Below, piece by piece: positions 1 to 7,760 of a stretch of DNA of 64,000 nucleotides (position 1 is its first letter; each line of letters begins with the position of its first letter). Both the position numbers and the translations under genes were made by a program. The DNA comes from SIRX01 sp965214475. GTDB taxonomy: Bacteria > Actinomycetota > Rubrobacteria > Rubrobacterales > Rubrobacteraceae. The DNA is taken from NCBI GenBank assembly GCA_965214475.1, contig OZ243953.1:744001-808000 (forward strand). Direction: 5' to 3'. The notes beneath the pieces are model-generated. The model was not told the DNA's origin. It did no database searches and saw only the letters and a list, made by a program, of their open reading frames with translations.

Positions 1-984
1 CACCCGATCTTCATCGGGGTGCCCCTGGAAGTCGGCGAAAAAGACGTAGGTCCAGGCCCGCTTGCGGCTCGGCCGGCTCTCGATGCGGGTCAGGTTGATC
101 CCCGCGTCCGAAAACGCCGAGAGCGCGTCCTTCAACACGCCGGGGCGGTCTTTTACCGAGAACACCGCGCTGGTCTTATCCCGCCCGGTCTTTCCGGCCC
201 AGGTTCGGCCTAGCACGATAAAGCGCGTAGCGTTTGTACGGGCATCCTGGATGTTGCGGGCGAGCACGTTCAGGCCATGTGAATCAGCCGCGAGAATGCT
301 GCCAACTGCCGCCACACCGGGTTCCTCGGCGGCCCGTCGCGCTGCCTCGCCGGTAGATTCGACTTCTTCGAGCTTTACATTGGGTAGCTCATTGCGAAGC
401 CAGGTCGCCGCCTGTGCCAAAGCCATCGGGTGCGAGCAAACGGTCTCTATGCCCTTCAAACCGTCTGCTTTAGCGAGTAAGTTTTGGGAGATAGGAAGGT
501 AGACCTCCCCGCAGATCTTGAGCGGGCTGTTCATCAGCTCGTCCAGGGTGTGGGTTACGGCACCTTCCATCGAATTCTCGACCGGGACGACGCCATGCTC
601 GGCCTCGCCACGCTCGACCCTGGCGAAGACCTCGGCCACGGTGGTTTGCGGTTCCAGTTCGACGCTCGTACCGAACGAACGTTGCGCCGCCTCGTGGGTA
701 AAGGTCGTCTCGGGACCAAGGTAGGCGACCTTCAATTGGGCTTCGAGGGAAATGGAACATGAGATGATCTCCCGAAAAACTGCTTCCAGGCCGCGTCGTG
801 GGAAGTCTCCGTCGCTCAACTTCTCCAGGCGATCCATCAACATCCGCTCGCGATCGGGGGCATAGGTTTCGAGTCCCTGGTCGCGTTTTATCTCCCCGAT
901 ACCCCGGGCCAGTCGCGCCCGACGATCCAGCAGTTGCACGATCTGCTCGTCCACCGCGTCTATCTGCTCCCTGAGTTCTCCCAT
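1..984 (-). CDS. pheA: Bifunctional chorismate mutase / prephenate dehydratase, 3' end cut off
   Basis: Converts chorismate to prephenate and then to phenylpyruvate, the committed steps to phenylalanine. About 328 codons lie in the window and the reading frame runs off the left edge. Residues 1-80 form an AroQ-type chorismate mutase helix bundle beginning LREQIDAVDEQIVQLLDRR. The dehydratase domain starts near YLGPETTFTHEA (about 88-99) and includes VVPVENS and the catalytic TRFIVLG motif near residue 255. An ACT regulatory domain follows with PGVLKDAL and ESRP, the usual phenylalanine-binding motifs, so feedback inhibition is expected. I chose the ATG at 984, preceded by CAGGGGAA; an in-frame ATG at 1020 would add 12 residues but has no clear ribosome site. 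Only the extreme C terminus is missing. Confidence 0.95.
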   Translation of the reverse strand, partial: MGELREQIDAVDEQIVQLLDRRARLARGIGEIKRDQGLETYAPDRERMLMDRLEKLSDGDFPRRGLEAVFREIISCSISLEAQLKVAYLGPETTFTHEAAQRSFGTSVELEPQTTVAEVFARVERGEAEHGVVPVENSMEGAVTHTLDELMNSPLKICGEVYLPISQNLLAKADGLKGIETVCSHPMALAQAATWLRNELPNVKLEEVESTGEAARRAAEEPGVAAVGSILAADSHGLNVLARNIQDARTNATRFIVLGRTWAGKTGRDKTSAVFSVKDRPGVLKDALSAFSDAGINLTRIESRPSRKRAWTYVFFADFQGHPDEDRV

Positions 985-1120
985 TTCCCCTGGCCTGCGG
1001 GCTCCATCCTCAGCGAGCATTACGCGACCAAGCTAAGCTGCAAATGCTTTTCATCGACCTGTCTCCGTAGAACATAATAAATACAGTCTCCTGTGGGTGG
1101 TTTAACGGCCCTCAGCGTAG

Positions 1121-1156
1121 GAGGAACGCACCCGCGCGCGCGAGGTGGCGTCCCTC
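1121..1156 (-). terminator. GC-rich hairpin between uppP and pheA
   Basis: On the minus strand GAGGGACGCCACC can pair with GGTGCGTTCCTC, giving about 12 base pairs with one G-U pair and one bulged C, closed by a loop of alternating CG. It lies downstream of uppP and upstream of pheA, both minus-strand. There is no T tract after the stem, so it could be a factor-dependent terminator or a pheA leader structure instead. Confidence 0.3.
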
Positions 1157-1256
1157 TCGGCTAAATCGCCGGGTCGCGCCGGGAAGGCTATCGGAAACTG
1201 AGGCTAGGGTATGCTGCATAACTATTGGTTAAGTTACCAGAGAGTCGACGCTAATG

Positions 1257-2078
1257 TCAAAGCACGATAAGTAGAACAGCCACGACGGCGGCGAGACCGA
1301 AGCGATAGTAGGAGAAAGCCCGGAGACTATGGTCCGCGATGTAGGAAATGAAGAATTTGATCGCCGCATATCCCACGATCGCCGAGGAGACGAAGCCGAC
1401 ACCGAAGATCAGGGTCTCGAAAGCGGTCATGCCGTCGGAGATCACCTCACTCAACTGCAACGCACCCGCGCCCCCAATTATCGGGACGCTCATCAGGAAA
1501 GAGAATCGGGCCGCTTCTTCCCTCCTAAGCCCGAGAAAGAGCCCAAGCGTGATAGTGGCCCCGGACCGCGAGACCCCCGGCACGAGCGCCGCCGCCTGGG
1601 CTATGCCGATGCCCACCGCCTCCTTGAATCCCAGCTTCGGCGCCTGGCGGTTTTGCTTTCCCATCATTTCAGCCACTATAAACAGTACGCCTACGAGCAC
1701 CAAATTGAAGACGACCACCCACGGCAGACGAGTCTGTGTCTCGATAAAACCCTCAAAGAGAAAGCCGATCAGGGCCGCCGGAACCGTCGCGGCAAGAATT
1801 AAATACGCGAGACGCTGATCCGGGTTGGACATATTGCGGTGACCCGTGAGCGACCGCACGAAAGCGTAGGCCATCCGTACGAGATCCCACCGGAAAAACG
1901 TCACGACGGCCAGCAAGGTTCCCATGTGCAGCGCCACGTCGAACGAGAGCCCGAAGCGTTCCGGGTCGAGTCCTAGAAAGTATTGCCCGAGAACAAGATG
2001 GCCGGAACTGGAGACCGGCAGGAACTCCGTGAGCCCCTGCACGATGCCAAGAAATATTGCCTCGATAAGCTCCAGCAC
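1257..2078 (-). CDS. uppP: Undecaprenyl-diphosphatase
   Basis: Integral membrane phosphatase that recycles undecaprenyl diphosphate to the monophosphate carrier used for peptidoglycan and other envelope polymers; overexpression classically gives bacitracin resistance. The 273 residues are close to the usual length of the BacA/UppP family. Both signature segments are present: EFLPVSSSGHL at residues 18-28 and PGVSRSGATI near residue 167, with about seven hydrophobic segments between and after them. The ATG start gives the expected N terminus MLELIEAIFLGIVQG. It is followed downstream by pheA and preceded 32 bases upstream by a Crp/Fnr gene on the same strand, so the two may be co-transcribed. 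Confidence 0.97.
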   Translation of the reverse strand: MLELIEAIFLGIVQGLTEFLPVSSSGHLVLGQYFLGLDPERFGLSFDVALHMGTLLAVVTFFRWDLVRMAYAFVRSLTGHRNMSNPDQRLAYLILAATVPAALIGFLFEGFIETQTRLPWVVVFNLVLVGVLFIVAEMMGKQNRQAPKLGFKEAVGIGIAQAAALVPGVSRSGATITLGLFLGLRREEAARFSFLMSVPIIGGAGALQLSEVISDGMTAFETLIFGVGFVSSAIVGYAAIKFFISYIADHSLRAFSYYRFGLAAVVAVLLIVL

Positions 2079-2110
2079 GCGCGTACTATGACAGAATCCT
2101 GCACTGACGG

Positions 2111-2806
2111 CTAGGGATAGGCGAGCTCTGTCAGGGCGCGGGAGTCTTTGAGGGTTATACGGCCACCCTCTATCTCGATAATTCCACGGTTCCGCATCTC
2201 GTTGAGAACCTTCGTAACCGATTCGCGGGTCGAGGCGACCATCGCGGCCAGGTCCTGATGGGTTAGTCGCAGGCCTATTGTGACCTCACTGCCGTTGCTC
2301 TCGCCGAATTTTTGGGCCAAGATGGGCAGTAAATTTGCTAGCCGTACCTCTGTCTCCCGGGGCAAGAGACACTTCACCAACTCTTCATACTGCACGAGAC
2401 GGAGCTCTAACAGCGTCATCATCTTGAACGCCACGCGGGAATCTTGCCGCACCGCCCGTTCTACAAACACCTTGGGAACTTTCGTAACGGTGCATTCCGT
2501 GACGGCCTCGGCGTAGGCGCGCTGCTTTGTCTCTCCCGCGAACGCGATGTGGCCGAAGATATCCCAATCCCTCAGCAGGCGCAAGGTGGCCTCTTTACTC
2601 CCGGAGTACGGACGGAAAAGTTTCAGAACGCCGGAAACGACCACGTACAGCGCATCACCGTATTCGCCCTCACGATAGATAGCGTCGCCCGGATTGTATA
2701 CTCGGTCGGCTGTCGCAATACCCATCTCGGCCAGCAGGTTTAGCAGGTCTCGACACTCCCGCCCTTGCAGCTCCGTATACTCAGACAGGGAGTAATCTAT
2801 GCTCAT
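2111..2806 (-). CDS. Crp/Fnr-family transcriptional regulator
   Basis: 231-residue regulator with an N-terminal cyclic-nucleotide-binding-like beta barrel (about residues 15-130, including NPGDAIYREGEYGDALYVVVSG) and a C-terminal winged helix with the recognition helix TRESVTKVLNEMRNRG. No cluster of N-terminal cysteines such as Fnr uses for an iron-sulfur centre is seen, so a nucleotide or redox-independent ligand is more likely. I start it at the ATG at 2806, preceded by GGGGGCGAG; an ATG 21 codons upstream lacks this. Two copies of TGTACAT (2826-2832 and 2885-2891) lie just upstream and could be regulatory. The target genes cannot be told from the sequence. Confidence 0.9.
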   Translation of the reverse strand: MSIDYSLSEYTELQGRECRDLLNLLAEMGIATADRVYNPGDAIYREGEYGDALYVVVSGVLKLFRPYSGSKEATLRLLRDWDIFGHIAFAGETKQRAYAEAVTECTVTKVPKVFVERAVRQDSRVAFKMMTLLELRLVQYEELVKCLLPRETEVRLANLLPILAQKFGESNGSEVTIGLRLTHQDLAAMVASTRESVTKVLNEMRNRGIIEIEGGRITLKDSRALTELAYP

Positions 2807-3007
2807 GTTCTCGCCCCCGCAACACTGTACATCTCTTTTATCTCGGAAACCTTTACGATAAGAACCCACTACATCTTGCTACATTGTACATTACGATCTT
2901 GAGAAACTCCTCTACACCGTCAGCCACACGCGACAATTACTACCGGCGACAGCAAGCCTCCGGTAGGTTAGAATGTCTCTAGAACACCTGCTCTGATAGG
3001 AGGCAAG

Positions 3008-3160
3008 TTGAGGGAACGTCTGGCATTTGGGATTTTGGTTATGATCATGATCTTCCTCTTCGCCTTCGTCTTTGCCGTGCTCGGACGGGGCGAATACGAC
3101 CCTACTACTCAAGAAGAAAGCTCTGCCCCACCGGCGATGATTTCTCAGACGTTTTCCTGA
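3008..3160 (+). CDS. Small single-span membrane protein, unknown
   Basis: A 50-residue reading frame starting at TTG 3008, directly behind a perfect AGGAGG ribosome site (2998-3003, four-base spacing). The product starts with a short basic segment (RER), then about 20 hydrophobic residues (LAFGILVMIMIFLFAFVFAV) and a polar, serine/proline-containing tail ending MISQTFS. It looks like an inner-membrane anchored micropeptide with the tail probably outside. It lies between the divergent Crp/Fnr gene and the convergent heme-oxygenase-like gene, whose stop is only six bases away. No family is recognised. The ribosome site and membrane segment make it likely to be real. Confidence 0.6.
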   Translation: MRERLAFGILVMIMIFLFAFVFAVLGRGEYDPTTQEESSAPPAMISQTFS

Positions 3161-3166
3161 GACGGG

Positions 3167-3487
3167 CTAAGCGTTTTCCACTGCCTGGGGCCGACGCTCG
3201 ATAGATACTTCATAGGTAGTCATCTTGGGATGGCCGGCTAGCAATTCTCCAGCCCCACCCCGGCCATGAGCCTTTTTGAATTCATCACTGTGGACCCAGG
3301 ACTGGAAAGCCTCTCTATCTTCCCACCACGTTATGACGAGCACCTCGGTCTCCTCCTCGGATTTCAGGACTTCCATAGAGACAAAGCCCGGAAAGTCCTG
3401 AACGCTTCCACGACTCTCGGCAAAACGCTCGACGATCTGGTCCGCCGCGCCCTCTTTAACGGGCAGGCTGTTTGTTATTGCGATCAT
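3167..3487 (-). CDS. Antibiotic-biosynthesis-monooxygenase-fold protein, probable IsdG-type heme-degrading monooxygenase
   Basis: 106-residue single-domain ABM-fold protein. It carries the three residues known as the catalytic triad of IsdG/MhuD-type heme oxygenases at matching spacing: Asn6, Trp64 and His74 (FQSW and KKAHG contexts), plus the PGFVSMEVL segment typical of HmoA-like proteins. Family knowledge suggests it opens heme to release iron, in the cytoplasm, as a dimer. A good GGGAGG site precedes the ATG. It converges on the 50-residue membrane peptide and sits nine bases downstream of the GGDEF-like gene on the same strand. An iron role fits the two Fur-family regulators and the iron transporter in the window, but no Fur box is visible here. 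A non-heme ABM monooxygenase remains possible. Confidence 0.75.
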   Translation of the reverse strand: MIAITNSLPVKEGAADQIVERFAESRGSVQDFPGFVSMEVLKSEEETEVLVITWWEDREAFQSWVHSDEFKKAHGRGGAGELLAGHPKMTTYEVSIERRPQAVENA

Positions 3488-3496
3488 CGATCCTCC

Positions 3497-4429
3497 CTAG
3501 CTATATCGGGCTACGACTATGCCGCTACCACCGACCCGCTTGGCTATGCTCATAGCTTTGAGTGCCTGCTGCACCAAGTTACCGGCGTCTGACCCGTGGG
3601 TGGGATATTCCGACACCCCGACACCCACCTCGAAACCTAGTTCCTCTGCGACCAACCGCTCTAGCACTCTCTCTGAGATCTGGTAAGCGTCCTCGCTTCC
3701 CAACCCGGGTAAAAGGGCGCAGACTTCATCGTCTCCGAAACGGGCACAGATAGTCTCTTCGGGCACAGATTCGGAGACGGTCTCTGCAAGACTTATCAGG
3801 GCATTCCGGGCCCGCCCCAACTCTCCTTCGGCCAACATATCCGAGAATCCCGCTATGTTGTAGAGAACGAATGAGAGGCGTTCGTGTGATTCGATGGCCT
3901 GGGGAAGAAGTAGCCGGTTGAAACGGTCACGATCCGGGAGTCCTGTTAAGAGATCCGTGGCCGCAGCTTGTCCGAGGGCCTCCTGCATCTCTTCGCGCAT
4001 CGTAACCTCGAATGCTTCCAGTCCCGCTTCCGTCACCCAGTCCGAGGCCTGCAGCATCTTCGTGAAAAACCGGGCCACCTCCACTGCGCCAAGCTCGGAG
4101 AGATCTACGTTGTTTTCAGCCGTGCGCCAAACAGAGCGCCGCAGGACAGTAAAATCCTCGATAACACCTACGGCATCCCGGCCTAGCTCGTGCTGACAAC
4201 CAGAGATTTCTCGCACCAGGGTTCGTATTCTGCCCCTTTGGGTAAAGGTCTCGACAGAATCCGGGCTTCCCAAGAAGTCTGCAAATACCTCTACCAGCCG
4301 TTCCATGTTCTCCGCCAACCGGACGGCGGCTTCGTTATCGGGTTCGACAAGCCTGCTGTCGCGCCAGAGGATCAGTATCTCCGAAGTCTTGTTCCGGACC
4401 ACTTCCGGTATGCGAGTTTTACCTTCCAC
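3497..4429 (-). CDS. Degenerate GGDEF-domain protein with helical N-terminal sensor
   Basis: 310 residues. The N-terminal 150 residues are helical and resemble RsbRD-type sensor domains (HELGRDAVGVIEDFTVLRR). From about residue 157 a GGDEF fold begins (TDLLTGLPDRDRFNRLL), but the signature loop reads GDDEV (residues 232-236) instead of GGDEF, and no RxxD inhibitory site precedes it. The loop change makes diguanylate cyclase activity doubtful; it may instead bind a nucleotide or act as a regulatory scaffold. The start is GTG at 4429, near an AGAGG sequence; a different start is possible. It is divergent from the sigma factor gene, with about 250 bases between them, and may form a unit with the downstream heme-oxygenase-like gene. 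Confidence 0.75.
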   Translation of the reverse strand: MEGKTRIPEVVRNKTSEILILWRDSRLVEPDNEAAVRLAENMERLVEVFADFLGSPDSVETFTQRGRIRTLVREISGCQHELGRDAVGVIEDFTVLRRSVWRTAENNVDLSELGAVEVARFFTKMLQASDWVTEAGLEAFEVTMREEMQEALGQAAATDLLTGLPDRDRFNRLLLPQAIESHERLSFVLYNIAGFSDMLAEGELGRARNALISLAETVSESVPEETICARFGDDEVCALLPGLGSEDAYQISERVLERLVAEELGFEVGVGVSEYPTHGSDAGNLVQQALKAMSIAKRVGGSGIVVARYS

Positions 4430-4678
4430 GCCTCTAGTATACTCGTTGGTCCAGACATTGATCCGTCCATCTGCCTACATCGTATTTACCGTCATGGTTT
4501 GCCAGACCTTAAACGGCCTCAAACGACAAAATTTTATCCCAAATCCGAAACTTACCGTGATCCGATGCGTATAAATCTTCGACCGAGGAAAAGAGTTTAG
4601 GAATTCAGCGAAAAAGGGTAAAATCAATAGTAGTTTTTAAAATTGGTTCTGGGTAGGATCTCATTTTAGGAGGACGGT

Positions 4679-5560
4679 GTGGCGAAAAAAGCGGAAAAGC
4701 AGCCGGACAACAAGATAGCGAGAGAGACGGAGACCCCGGAACTCCTCGCAAAGTACTTGGCGCACATCGGTCAGGGCAACCTACTCACGCACGATGAGGA
4801 GATAGATCTTTCCAACCGGGCGAAAGAAGGTGACCGACGGGCCAGGCAGCACCTGATCGAGAAGAACCTCCGGCTCGTCGTCAGCGTGGCGAAAAAGTAC
4901 CGAGGATACGGATTGCCATTCGAGGACCTGATTCAGGAAGGCAACATCGGCCTGATGAAGGCGGTGGAGAAGTTCGATCCCGCCCGCGGCTTCAGGTTCT
5001 CGACCTATGCAACCTGGTGGATTCGTCAGGCGGTACAGCGGGCCGTGGCGGACAAGGGGCGCACTATCCGGGTCCCGGTACACATGACGGAGAAGATCCG
5101 GAAGGTCAGCCGAGCCTACAACGAACTCAACTTGGAGCGCGAGAAAGAACCTTCGGAAGAAGAAGTCGCGGAACGTCTAGGATGGAACCTGGAAGAGGTG
5201 CGCCTCACAATGGGCGCAATGCCGGACGCTACCAGCCTGGATCAACCGGTCTCGACCGACGAAACTTCCTCCCAACTCGGAGACTTTATCGAGGACGACA
5301 AGGTCTCGGATACACCGAACACGGTCATGAAGGAGATGGAGACGGTCCAGCTCAAGGAAGCTATAGAGCGCCTGCCGGAGCGCGCGCGGTACGTCTTGGT
5401 TCGTCGCTATGGCTTAGACGACCAGGACCCCGCCACGCTTGCCGAACTCGGTGATGAACTGGACATCTCCCGCGAGCGGGTCCGCCAGCTCCAGCGCGAA
5501 GCCGAGCGTATCCTCAAGGCTGGTGAGTACGGTCGTATACTCCGCGACGCTGTAGCCTAA
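4679..5560 (+). CDS. RNA polymerase sigma-70 family factor (group 1/2)
   Basis: 293-residue sigma factor with region 1.2 (about 18-55), region 2 (LRLVVSVAKKYRGYGLPFEDLIQEGNIG, then RFSTYATWWIRQAVQRAV for 2.3-2.4), region 3 and region 4 with DISRERVRQLQREAERIL at the C terminus. Region 1.1 is absent, so it is either a short primary sigma or a group 2 relative of the stationary-phase/alternative type; the sequence does not settle this. The GTG start at 4679 follows a perfect AGGAGG (4668-4673). A strong intrinsic terminator closes the gene about 20 bases after the stop, so it is probably monocistronic. The AT-rich leader may hold its promoter but I could not assign one. Confidence 0.93.
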   Translation: MAKKAEKQPDNKIARETETPELLAKYLAHIGQGNLLTHDEEIDLSNRAKEGDRRARQHLIEKNLRLVVSVAKKYRGYGLPFEDLIQEGNIGLMKAVEKFDPARGFRFSTYATWWIRQAVQRAVADKGRTIRVPVHMTEKIRKVSRAYNELNLEREKEPSEEEVAERLGWNLEEVRLTMGAMPDATSLDQPVSTDETSSQLGDFIEDDKVSDTPNTVMKEMETVQLKEAIERLPERARYVLVRRYGLDDQDPATLAELGDELDISRERVRQLQREAERILKAGEYGRILRDAVA

Positions 5561-5581
5561 AGCGGAGAAATTCGCCCTCCC

Positions 5582-5614
5582 GAGCCGGGCTGCACAAGCC
5601 CGGCTCTTTCTTTT
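5582..5614 (+). terminator. Rho-independent terminator of the sigma factor gene
   Basis: Perfect 10-bp stem GAGCCGGGCT / AGCCCGGCTC with a GCACA loop, followed by TTTCTTTT. It lies 21 bases behind the sigma stop codon. Confidence 0.95.
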
Positions 5615-5642
5615 GCTGACAATCTGTTAGCCTCTAAAAACT

Positions 5643-6263
5643 TTGAAGAGAAGACTGAACTTTACTTTATGGGCCTCTCTAACAGCCTTCGCGATTGTCT
5701 CAGCGCTGGCCGGGTTGAGGTCGCTTTATGGCTTCGATTTGTGGTCCCTGCATGCGTCCCAGCGTTGGGCCAACGTCTTTTTCGACCGTGTAGGAGAGGT
5801 TTTTTCGACGCTCGGGGGACTCGAGGTTACGGTTCCCGCATTCGCCGTGTTGGTGATCTGGCTGTTCCTGACAAACCGCCGAACACTCGTCATCCGCCTC
5901 GCTGCCGCAATGTTGGCAACGAGCCTCGTGGAGCTCGCGATGAAGCTGTGGCTGCCGCAAGTGCCAATGCCAGAAGACGCCGCGCGTGTCACAGGGTTCT
6001 CGCCGGTTCTGGACGTACCTTACTCCTACCCGTATCCCAGCGGCCACCTGCTCCGGTCGATGCTCCTGCTCGGCGCCATCTTCCTGCTCTGGAGGAATAG
6101 AGTCGCCCGATCATTTGTCGTCGTGGCTCTCGCCGGAATGGCACTTAGTCGGGTCTACCTCGGGGTACATTGGGCTTCGGACGTGGTCGGAGGAATCCTT
6201 CTGGGGCTCGCCGGTCTCTTCTGGGCCTTTAAACAGCACAAAGGAAGTGGAACATGGAGATAA
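5643..6263 (+). CDS. PAP2-family membrane phosphatase
   Basis: 206-residue integral membrane protein with about six hydrophobic segments. It carries the lipid-phosphatase signatures PSGH (in YPYPSGHLLRS, near residue 132) and SRVYLGVHWASD (near residue 168), which supply the catalytic histidines; the first motif (K-x6-RP) is only weakly present in KLWLPQVPMPED. Likely substrates are undecaprenyl, phosphatidylglycerol or phosphatidate phosphates at the outer face of the membrane. The TTG start at 5643 has no convincing ribosome site and the true start could lie slightly downstream. The last 10 bases overlap the start of the metallo-hydrolase gene, suggesting translational coupling. Confidence 0.88.
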   Translation: MKRRLNFTLWASLTAFAIVSALAGLRSLYGFDLWSLHASQRWANVFFDRVGEVFSTLGGLEVTVPAFAVLVIWLFLTNRRTLVIRLAAAMLATSLVELAMKLWLPQVPMPEDAARVTGFSPVLDVPYSYPYPSGHLLRSMLLLGAIFLLWRNRVARSFVVVALAGMALSRVYLGVHWASDVVGGILLGLAGLFWAFKQHKGSGTWR

Positions 6264-7012
6264 TCGTCGTCGGCTCCGGAACCGTCGTACCACGCCTATC
6301 CCGCCGCCAGAGTTGCGTAATGGTGCGTACGAATGAAGAAACGCTCGTCTTCGACCTCGGCTCCAGCGCGGTGCGCGGTATGCTTCACGCAGACCTCGAC
6401 CCCTTCACCATCGACCGCATCTTCTTCACCCACTTCCACCCGGACCACACCGTAGACATAGTGCCGCTCCTCTTCGCCATGAACTATGGTTCCAACGAGC
6501 CCCGCAACCGCCCCCTGTACGTCACCGGGCCTGAACCTTTCGAGGAATTTTGGTCAAAGATTCTAAACGTGTGGGGCGAATGGATGGAAGGCGTCTACCC
6601 GCTAGAGATTTCTGAACTTCCACACGAGTGTCCCTCTGCTCTCGAACTATCCGGCACCCGTGTCTCCTGGGCTCCGGCAGAACACCGCCCTGAAAGTATC
6701 GCCTACCGACTGGAATCCGAGGGTCGCGCTTTCGTCTACACCGGTGACACGGAATATAGCGAGTCGGTTGTCGAACTGGCGCGAGATGCCCATACCATGC
6801 TCGTTGAGTGCTCATTCCCTGACGACAATCCCGTACCGGGACATCTCACACCCATCAGCGTCTCCAGGGTTGCTTCCGAGGCAAACGTGGGTCGCGTCGT
6901 GCTAACTCATGTCTACCCGGGGGCAGACAGCTTGGATCTGGTTTCGGAGGTTGGAAAGAATTACGTAGGAGAGGTGATCGTCGCCGAGGACGGCTTGGAG
7001 CTCAGTGTGTAG
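6254..7012 (+). CDS. Metallo-beta-lactamase-fold hydrolase, RNase Z-like
   Basis: 252 residues with the N-terminal segment MEIIVVGSGTVVPRLSRRQSC and the metal motif THFHPDH (about residues 57-63), followed by further metal ligands in AEHRPES (His 139 region), YTGDTE and LTHVYPG. The overall order fits the RNase Z / arylsulfatase branch of the fold. It lacks the long exosite arm of true tRNA-maturing RNase Z, so a small phosphodiester or ester substrate is equally possible. It overlaps the PAP2 gene by 10 bases and converges on the small membrane protein gene at 7020. Confidence 0.88.
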   Translation: MEIIVVGSGTVVPRLSRRQSCVMVRTNEETLVFDLGSSAVRGMLHADLDPFTIDRIFFTHFHPDHTVDIVPLLFAMNYGSNEPRNRPLYVTGPEPFEEFWSKILNVWGEWMEGVYPLEISELPHECPSALELSGTRVSWAPAEHRPESIAYRLESEGRAFVYTGDTEYSESVVELARDAHTMLVECSFPDDNPVPGHLTPISVSRVASEANVGRVVLTHVYPGADSLDLVSEVGKNYVGEVIVAEDGLELSV

Positions 7013-7019
7013 AGCTTCG

Positions 7020-7301
7020 CTATCTGAGTTGACGAATAATCCATAGCTTGAATGCTACTGCGAGTAAGAATGTCAAAAAACCAAGAATAGCCAAGCCGGC
7101 ATACATAAAGAGTTGAAACGGACCACCGCCGAACATGCTGTACGGTGCCGGTCCATTGATGATCCAGACGTACCGATCGTAGCTCCCGTGGATCCACCAC
7201 ATCAAGAATATAGGACTTACAATCAGCAAAATGCCGAAACCCAGCACGGCGGAAGAGATCACATCCAGAATGATGAGTCTTATCGTAATCTTCTCCCGCA
7301 T
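7020..7301 (-). CDS. Small polytopic membrane protein, unknown
   Basis: 93 residues from the ATG at 7301 (an ATG at 7328 would add nine residues and overlap the Fur-family gene). Two long hydrophobic stretches (about LIILDVISSAVLGFGILLIVSP and LFMYAGLAILGFLTFLLAVAF) flank a polar, aromatic loop containing HGSYDRYVWIINGP. I do not recognise a family. It follows the Fur-family gene by 13 bases on the same strand and is likely co-transcribed with it and the MMPL exporter. Its stop lies seven bases from the convergent metallo-hydrolase stop. Confidence 0.65.
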   Translation of the reverse strand: MREKITIRLIILDVISSAVLGFGILLIVSPIFLMWWIHGSYDRYVWIINGPAPYSMFGGGPFQLFMYAGLAILGFLTFLLAVAFKLWIIRQLR

Positions 7302-7314
7302 CCGTAAACTGGTG

Positions 7315-7728
7315 CTAAGAGCCCACACATGCTGCGCAACGGCCGTGCAGTGTGATCTCGTGCCAATCGGTGACGAACCCCGTCTCCCGTTCGACCTGCA
7401 GCGCCAGGTACTCCATCAACTCTTCGTTGAATTCGATGACGTTGCCACATTCTTCGCAGCGGGCGTGGTGGTGCATTCGCTCGGTCGCCAGCTCGTAGCG
7501 CGAGTAACCTTCTCCGAAGTCTTCTTTACGGACTACGCCAAGCTCTGTTAACAAGTCCAGCGTCCGGTAAACGGTGGAGAGACCAAGTTCGGGATGCTCC
7601 CCTTTTACCCGATCATAGAGGTCCTCCGCCGACAGGTGACGCCCATCTTCCAGTTCGCGTACGATCACCCGCCGCTGATTTGTCAGCCGGTATCCGCGAC
7701 TTTTGAGTATCTGCTCGAACTCGACCAT
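7315..7728 (-). CDS. Fur-family metal-responsive regulator (first copy)
   Basis: 137 residues: an N-terminal winged helix (GYRLTNQRRVIVREL, STVYRTLDLL) and a C-terminal dimer and metal domain with HHHARCEECG and CAAC, giving two CxxC structural zinc motifs and the histidine cluster of the regulatory site. The GYSRYEL segment precedes the HHH. This pattern fits Fur, Zur or PerR; I cannot choose between them. It lies 32 bases downstream of the MMPL exporter stop and upstream of a small membrane protein gene, so the exporter may carry or belong to the regulator's own metal response. A second Fur-family gene lies at 13430. Confidence 0.93.
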   Translation of the reverse strand: MVEFEQILKSRGYRLTNQRRVIVRELEDGRHLSAEDLYDRVKGEHPELGLSTVYRTLDLLTELGVVRKEDFGEGYSRYELATERMHHHARCEECGNVIEFNEELMEYLALQVERETGFVTDWHEITLHGRCAACVGS

Positions 7729-7760
7729 CTAAGATAGTCTATACTGGGTGTGCACCAGGA

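Noticed and set aside
1100..1200. T-box-like sequence upstream of pheA
   Set aside because: GAGGTGGCGTCCCTC recalls T-box ends, but the conserved GGGTGGNACCRCG core is absent on either strand.
1329..1818. Two long plus-strand frames inside uppP
   Set aside because: Antisense frames in a clear membrane phosphatase gene; Arg-rich and without ribosome sites.
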